NCBI GenBank assembly: GCA_003533545.1
Contig: DQEK01000418.1
Coordinates: 1-8,003 of the forward strand
DNA: 8,003 bases
Reading direction: 5' to 3'
From: Acidobacteriota bacterium
Lineage (GTDB): Bacteria; Acidobacteriota; Vicinamibacteria; Vicinamibacterales; UBA8438
Below the pieces are notes generated by a model. That model ran no database searches and was not told where the DNA came from. It saw nothing but the letters and a program-made list of their open reading frames with translations. A program made the position numbers and the translations under genes. Positions 6,546 through 8,003 of the stretch are shown here, in pieces (position 1 is the first letter of the stretch; every line of letters begins with the position of its first letter).

Positions 6546-7115
6546 CTAGGGGCGAACGGTGCCGTCCGTACGCCACAAGTAGAGAGTGCGAGTCGTACCG
6601 CGATCGTCTTCGAAACGGTCGGTTCGGGTCGGTTCCCAGTCTCCCATTCCGAACGCGTGAGAGACGATACGCGAACCCGGTTGTAGCTGTCGAGTCAGGA
6701 GGGGCCGTAGCTTCCGATTTGACGATGACAGCAGATACAAGGTTACGACGGTCGCATCGGATACATCTGCCTGCATTGCGTCTTGCTGAATAAACGTGAC
6801 CAGGTCCTGGACGCCGCGTCGTTCGGCGTTGGCGTTAGCCTCGGCGATCCGTTCTGGGTTGTAATCGATGCCGACTCCGCGCGCCCCAAATCGCGCAGCG
6901 GCGGCGATCACGATACGGCCGTCTCCGCAACCGAGGTCATAAACGACGTCGTCGCTGGTGACGCCGGCCAACTCAAGCATTCGATGAACTACGGCGTATG
7001 GTGTCGGGACATAGGGCGCGAGGCTGGCGGGTTCCTGTCCAGCGACCTGCCTGACTGGGGACAGCGGCGCCAGGATCGCCAGTACCGTCGTGACGAATGC
7101 TACGCGAGCACGCAT
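6546..7115 (-). CDS. SAM-dependent methyltransferase with signal-like N-terminus
   Basis: A 189-aa class I methyltransferase. Motif I, VVYDLGCGDGRI, at 57-68 is the glycine-rich SAM loop; GIDYNPERI at 82-90 carries the acidic residue Asp84 that binds the SAM ribose; QQDA at 110-113 follows; and SDATVVTLYLL at 119-129 plus SHAFGMGDW at 152-160 are characteristic of the FAM173/ATPSCKMT-like lysine methyltransferase group. Its target is unknown. The first 27 residues (MRARVAFVTTVLAILAPLSP...AGQ) look like a Sec signal peptide or membrane anchor, which is odd for an enzyme needing cytoplasmic SAM. The fold begins only near residue 35 (YVPTPYAVVHRML), so a later start is conceivable but no good one with a ribosome site was seen. 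The ATG at 7115 has only a distant AGG upstream. The gene ends 42 bp before tRNA-Leu. Confidence 0.87.
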   Translation of the reverse strand: MRARVAFVTTVLAILAPLSPVRQVAGQEPASLAPYVPTPYAVVHRMLELAGVTSDDVVYDLGCGDGRIVIAAAARFGARGVGIDYNPERIAEANANAERRGVQDLVTFIQQDAMQADVSDATVVTLYLLSSSNRKLRPLLTRQLQPGSRIVSHAFGMGDWEPTRTDRFEDDRGTTRTLYLWRTDGTVRP

Positions 7116-7187
7116 TTCGAATTGCCTAAGCCGACCTGAGACACCTAACTCTACCAGTAATTCGGTCGTCGCTCAGAGGCGGTTTCA

Positions 7188-7382
7188 ATGGTGCAGAAGC
7201 TGTTCGCTGCTCTGTACGAAGACCGGTCACGGGATTATACCCTCGACAACGATATCCATTATTTTGGATACCGTGAAAGTTTGCGCAGGTTGATGAAACC
7301 TCGTGAAAATAGACATCGATTGCGCGCGTTCGTGAAGATGTTGAGGCGTTCCAATAACCCTCTAACTCTATATTTTAAATAG
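7188..7382 (+). CDS. Possible small basic protein, 64 aa, unrecognised
   Basis: A short open frame encoding 64 residues with many Arg, Lys and His and no membrane segment (for example YRESLRRLMKPRENRHRLRAF at the centre). It starts with ATG preceded by AGAGG at 7175-7179, eight bases upstream, which is a good ribosome binding site. Third codon positions are GC-rich in the first third and AT-rich towards the end, and the stretch as a whole is AT-richer than its neighbours. It stops 84 bp before the CarD gene on the same strand, but the likely carD promoter lies between them. No family is recognised. It may be a real small gene, a decayed remnant, or chance. The antisense frame at 7259-7507 overlaps the carD start and is less credible. 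Confidence 0.4.
   Translation: MVQKLFAALYEDRSRDYTLDNDIHYFGYRESLRRLMKPRENRHRLRAFVKMLRRSNNPLTLYFK
7253..7270. repeat. Inverted repeat TATCCA/TGGATA
   Basis: Perfect 6-bp arms at 7253-7258 and 7265-7270 flank a 6-nt AT-only loop, inside the possible 64-aa gene. It could be an operator-like site or a weak hairpin. No T run follows, so it is not a terminator. Confidence 0.25.
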
Positions 7383-7390
7383 GTTTGCGG

Positions 7391-7419
7391 TTGATTGAAG
7401 CGTTTAAGTCGAGTATAGT
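7391..7419 (+). promoter_or_regulatory. Sigma-70-type promoter for the CarD gene
   Basis: TTGATT (7391-7396, -35, first four bases match TTGACA) and TATAGT (7414-7419, -10, five of six match TATAAT) are separated by exactly 17 bp in a locally AT-rich stretch. The expected start point is near 7426, giving a 5' leader of about 40 nt. This is the best promoter in the window. Confidence 0.62.
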
Positions 7420-7423
7420 TAAT

Positions 7424-7457
7424 CAGTTGCGGGCACGCTGCAGCTAGTAGCCAACTG
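7424..7457 (+). promoter_or_regulatory. 5' leader hairpin before the CarD ribosome site
   Basis: CAGTTG (7424-7429) and CAACTG (7452-7457) form a 6-bp stem around 22 nt that include the self-complementary GCTGCAGC at 7437-7444. The stem begins at the predicted transcription start, and its last base is the first G of the ribosome binding site GGGGGA (7457-7462). It could stabilise the 5' end of the mRNA or tune translation. No ligand-binding riboswitch class is recognised. Confidence 0.35.
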
Positions 7458-7465
7458 GGGGACGT

Positions 7466-8003
7466 GTGACATTCGAAGTTGGAGACAAGGTCATCTACCC
7501 GAACCACGGACTTGGAGTTGTGGAGCGGATCGAGACCCGTACGATCATGGACACGACTTGCGGCTTTTATTCGCTTCGCATGGCGGACAGCGACACCCTT
7601 GTGTTGGTACCGGTGGACAACGTTGAAGGTGTCGGTTTGCGCCGAGCTATCTCAGGTAGCGAAGTGAAGAAGCTGTTTACGTTGCTAGGGAACGGTAAGA
7701 TTGACAACCATCAGAACTGGAAGGGACGGTTCAAGGACAATTCTGACAAGATGCGGACCGGGTCGATTTACGACGTGGTCGACGTGTTGAAGAACCTCAC
7801 CTTTCTGACGAAGTCGAAGAATCTGTCATTTCGAGAGAAACGGATGCTTGATCGGGCCAAGTTCTTGGTCGTGTCAGAGATTTCAGAGGTGCTGGGCGCC
7901 ACTTCAGACGGGATTGACCAAAGGGTGGGCAAGGCGCTTGAGCGCTGCTTCGTGAATCATGCGAGGGCCGCGGCTAGGGCCAAGGCGGCCAAGGCGGCCA
8001 AGG
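7466..8003 (+). CDS. CarD/CdnL family transcription factor, 3' end cut off
   Basis: The first 179 codons of a CarD/CdnL-family protein, continuing past the right edge. The N-terminal RNA-polymerase-interacting Tudor-like domain (residues 1-60) begins FEVGDKVIYPNHGLGVVERIETR and ends with LVPVDNVEGVGLRR. The helical DNA-binding domain (about 63-165) contains NWKGRFKDNSDKMRTGSIYDVVDVL, where Trp85 corresponds to the Trp that wedges into the upstream edge of the -10 element in known CarD proteins, and SFREKRMLDRAKFLVVSEIS. Known members bind the polymerase beta subunit and stabilise open complexes. A basic Ala/Lys repeat tail begins at about 166 (HARAAARAKAAKAAK), as I recall from acidobacterial members, and may bind DNA non-specifically. 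The start is GTG with GGGGGA just upstream; an in-frame TAG at 7448-7450 rules out an earlier start. It is probably driven by its own promoter at 7391-7419. Confidence 0.93.
   Translation, partial: MTFEVGDKVIYPNHGLGVVERIETRTIMDTTCGFYSLRMADSDTLVLVPVDNVEGVGLRRAISGSEVKKLFTLLGNGKIDNHQNWKGRFKDNSDKMRTGSIYDVVDVLKNLTFLTKSKNLSFREKRMLDRAKFLVVSEISEVLGATSDGIDQRVGKALERCFVNHARAAARAKAAKAAK
7978..8003 (+). repeat. 9-bp tandem repeat coding the Ala/Lys tail of CarD
   Basis: The unit GGCCAAGGC is repeated 2.9 times without a mismatch up to the window edge, encoding a repeated Ala-Lys-Ala tail. Such a repeat can gain or lose units by slippage without shifting the frame, so tail length may vary between strains. 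Confidence 0.7.

Noticed and set aside
5986..6576. Minus-strand 196-aa open frame across the tRNA-Leu and the start of the PQQ gene
   Set aside because: Its SGETGRRAGFKI...GFDPHLRH stretch is the translation of the tRNA-Leu itself, a well-known false protein; the rest overlaps the PQQ gene in another frame.
7259..7507. Minus-strand 82-aa open frame overlapping the carD promoter and start
   Set aside because: It covers the carD promoter, leader and first codons and has no recognisable features; less likely than the plus-strand 64-aa frame.
1..8003. CRISPR array, transposon, phage or defence system
   Set aside because: No regularly spaced repeats, transposase motifs, integrase or effector domains were seen; repeats present are short and local.

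Overview
The window is about 8 kb of GC-rich bacterial DNA (roughly 60% GC by eye). It contains two secreted PQQ-type beta-propeller proteins, a secreted polyester/feruloyl-esterase-type hydrolase, a YqeY-like protein, a secreted-looking methyltransferase, a tRNA-Leu(CAA) and the 5' part of a CarD/CdnL-type transcription factor. This mix, together with the Ala/Lys-rich tail on CarD, suggests Acidobacteriota (perhaps a Vicinamibacteria-like lineage). That is an inference from gene style; there is no rRNA or marker gene here to prove it.

Layout. 147-605 (+) is a GatB/YqeY-domain protein. It converges on 627-1067 (-), a small unrecognised membrane protein, which lies 70 bp downstream of 1138-2880 (-), a 580-aa secreted PQQ dehydrogenase-like propeller. 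A 133-bp divergent intergenic region holding a 15-bp palindrome separates that gene from 3014-3766 (+), a secreted LpqC/PHB-depolymerase-type alpha/beta hydrolase. After a 265-bp spacer with a weak terminator comes 4032-6137 (-), a second PQQ dehydrogenase, 701 aa and of the glucose-dehydrogenase-like soluble type. The 278 bp upstream of it contain several short inverted repeats but no recognised gene. Next are tRNA-Leu(CAA) at 6416-6503 (-), a FAM173-like SAM methyltransferase with an N-terminal signal-like segment at 6546-7115 (-), an AT-richer stretch with a possible 64-aa gene at 7188-7382 (+), and a well-formed promoter and leader hairpin in front of the CarD-family gene at 7466, which runs off the right edge.

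How the genes may work together. The block 627-6137 looks like a periplasmic oxidation set. The hydrolase could release hydroxy-acid, alcohol or sugar products from esters, and the two propellers could oxidise alcohols or sugars. Neither propeller carries a haem c motif (CXXCH), so electrons would have to leave through a separate cytochrome, or possibly through the membrane protein next door; this link is inference. The right-hand part (tRNA, methyltransferase, CarD) is housekeeping or regulatory. I see no CRISPR array, transposase, phage gene or defence system. The more unusual points are the altered active-site residues in both propellers, the apparently exported SAM methyltransferase, the unrecognised membrane protein, and the hairpin leader of carD.
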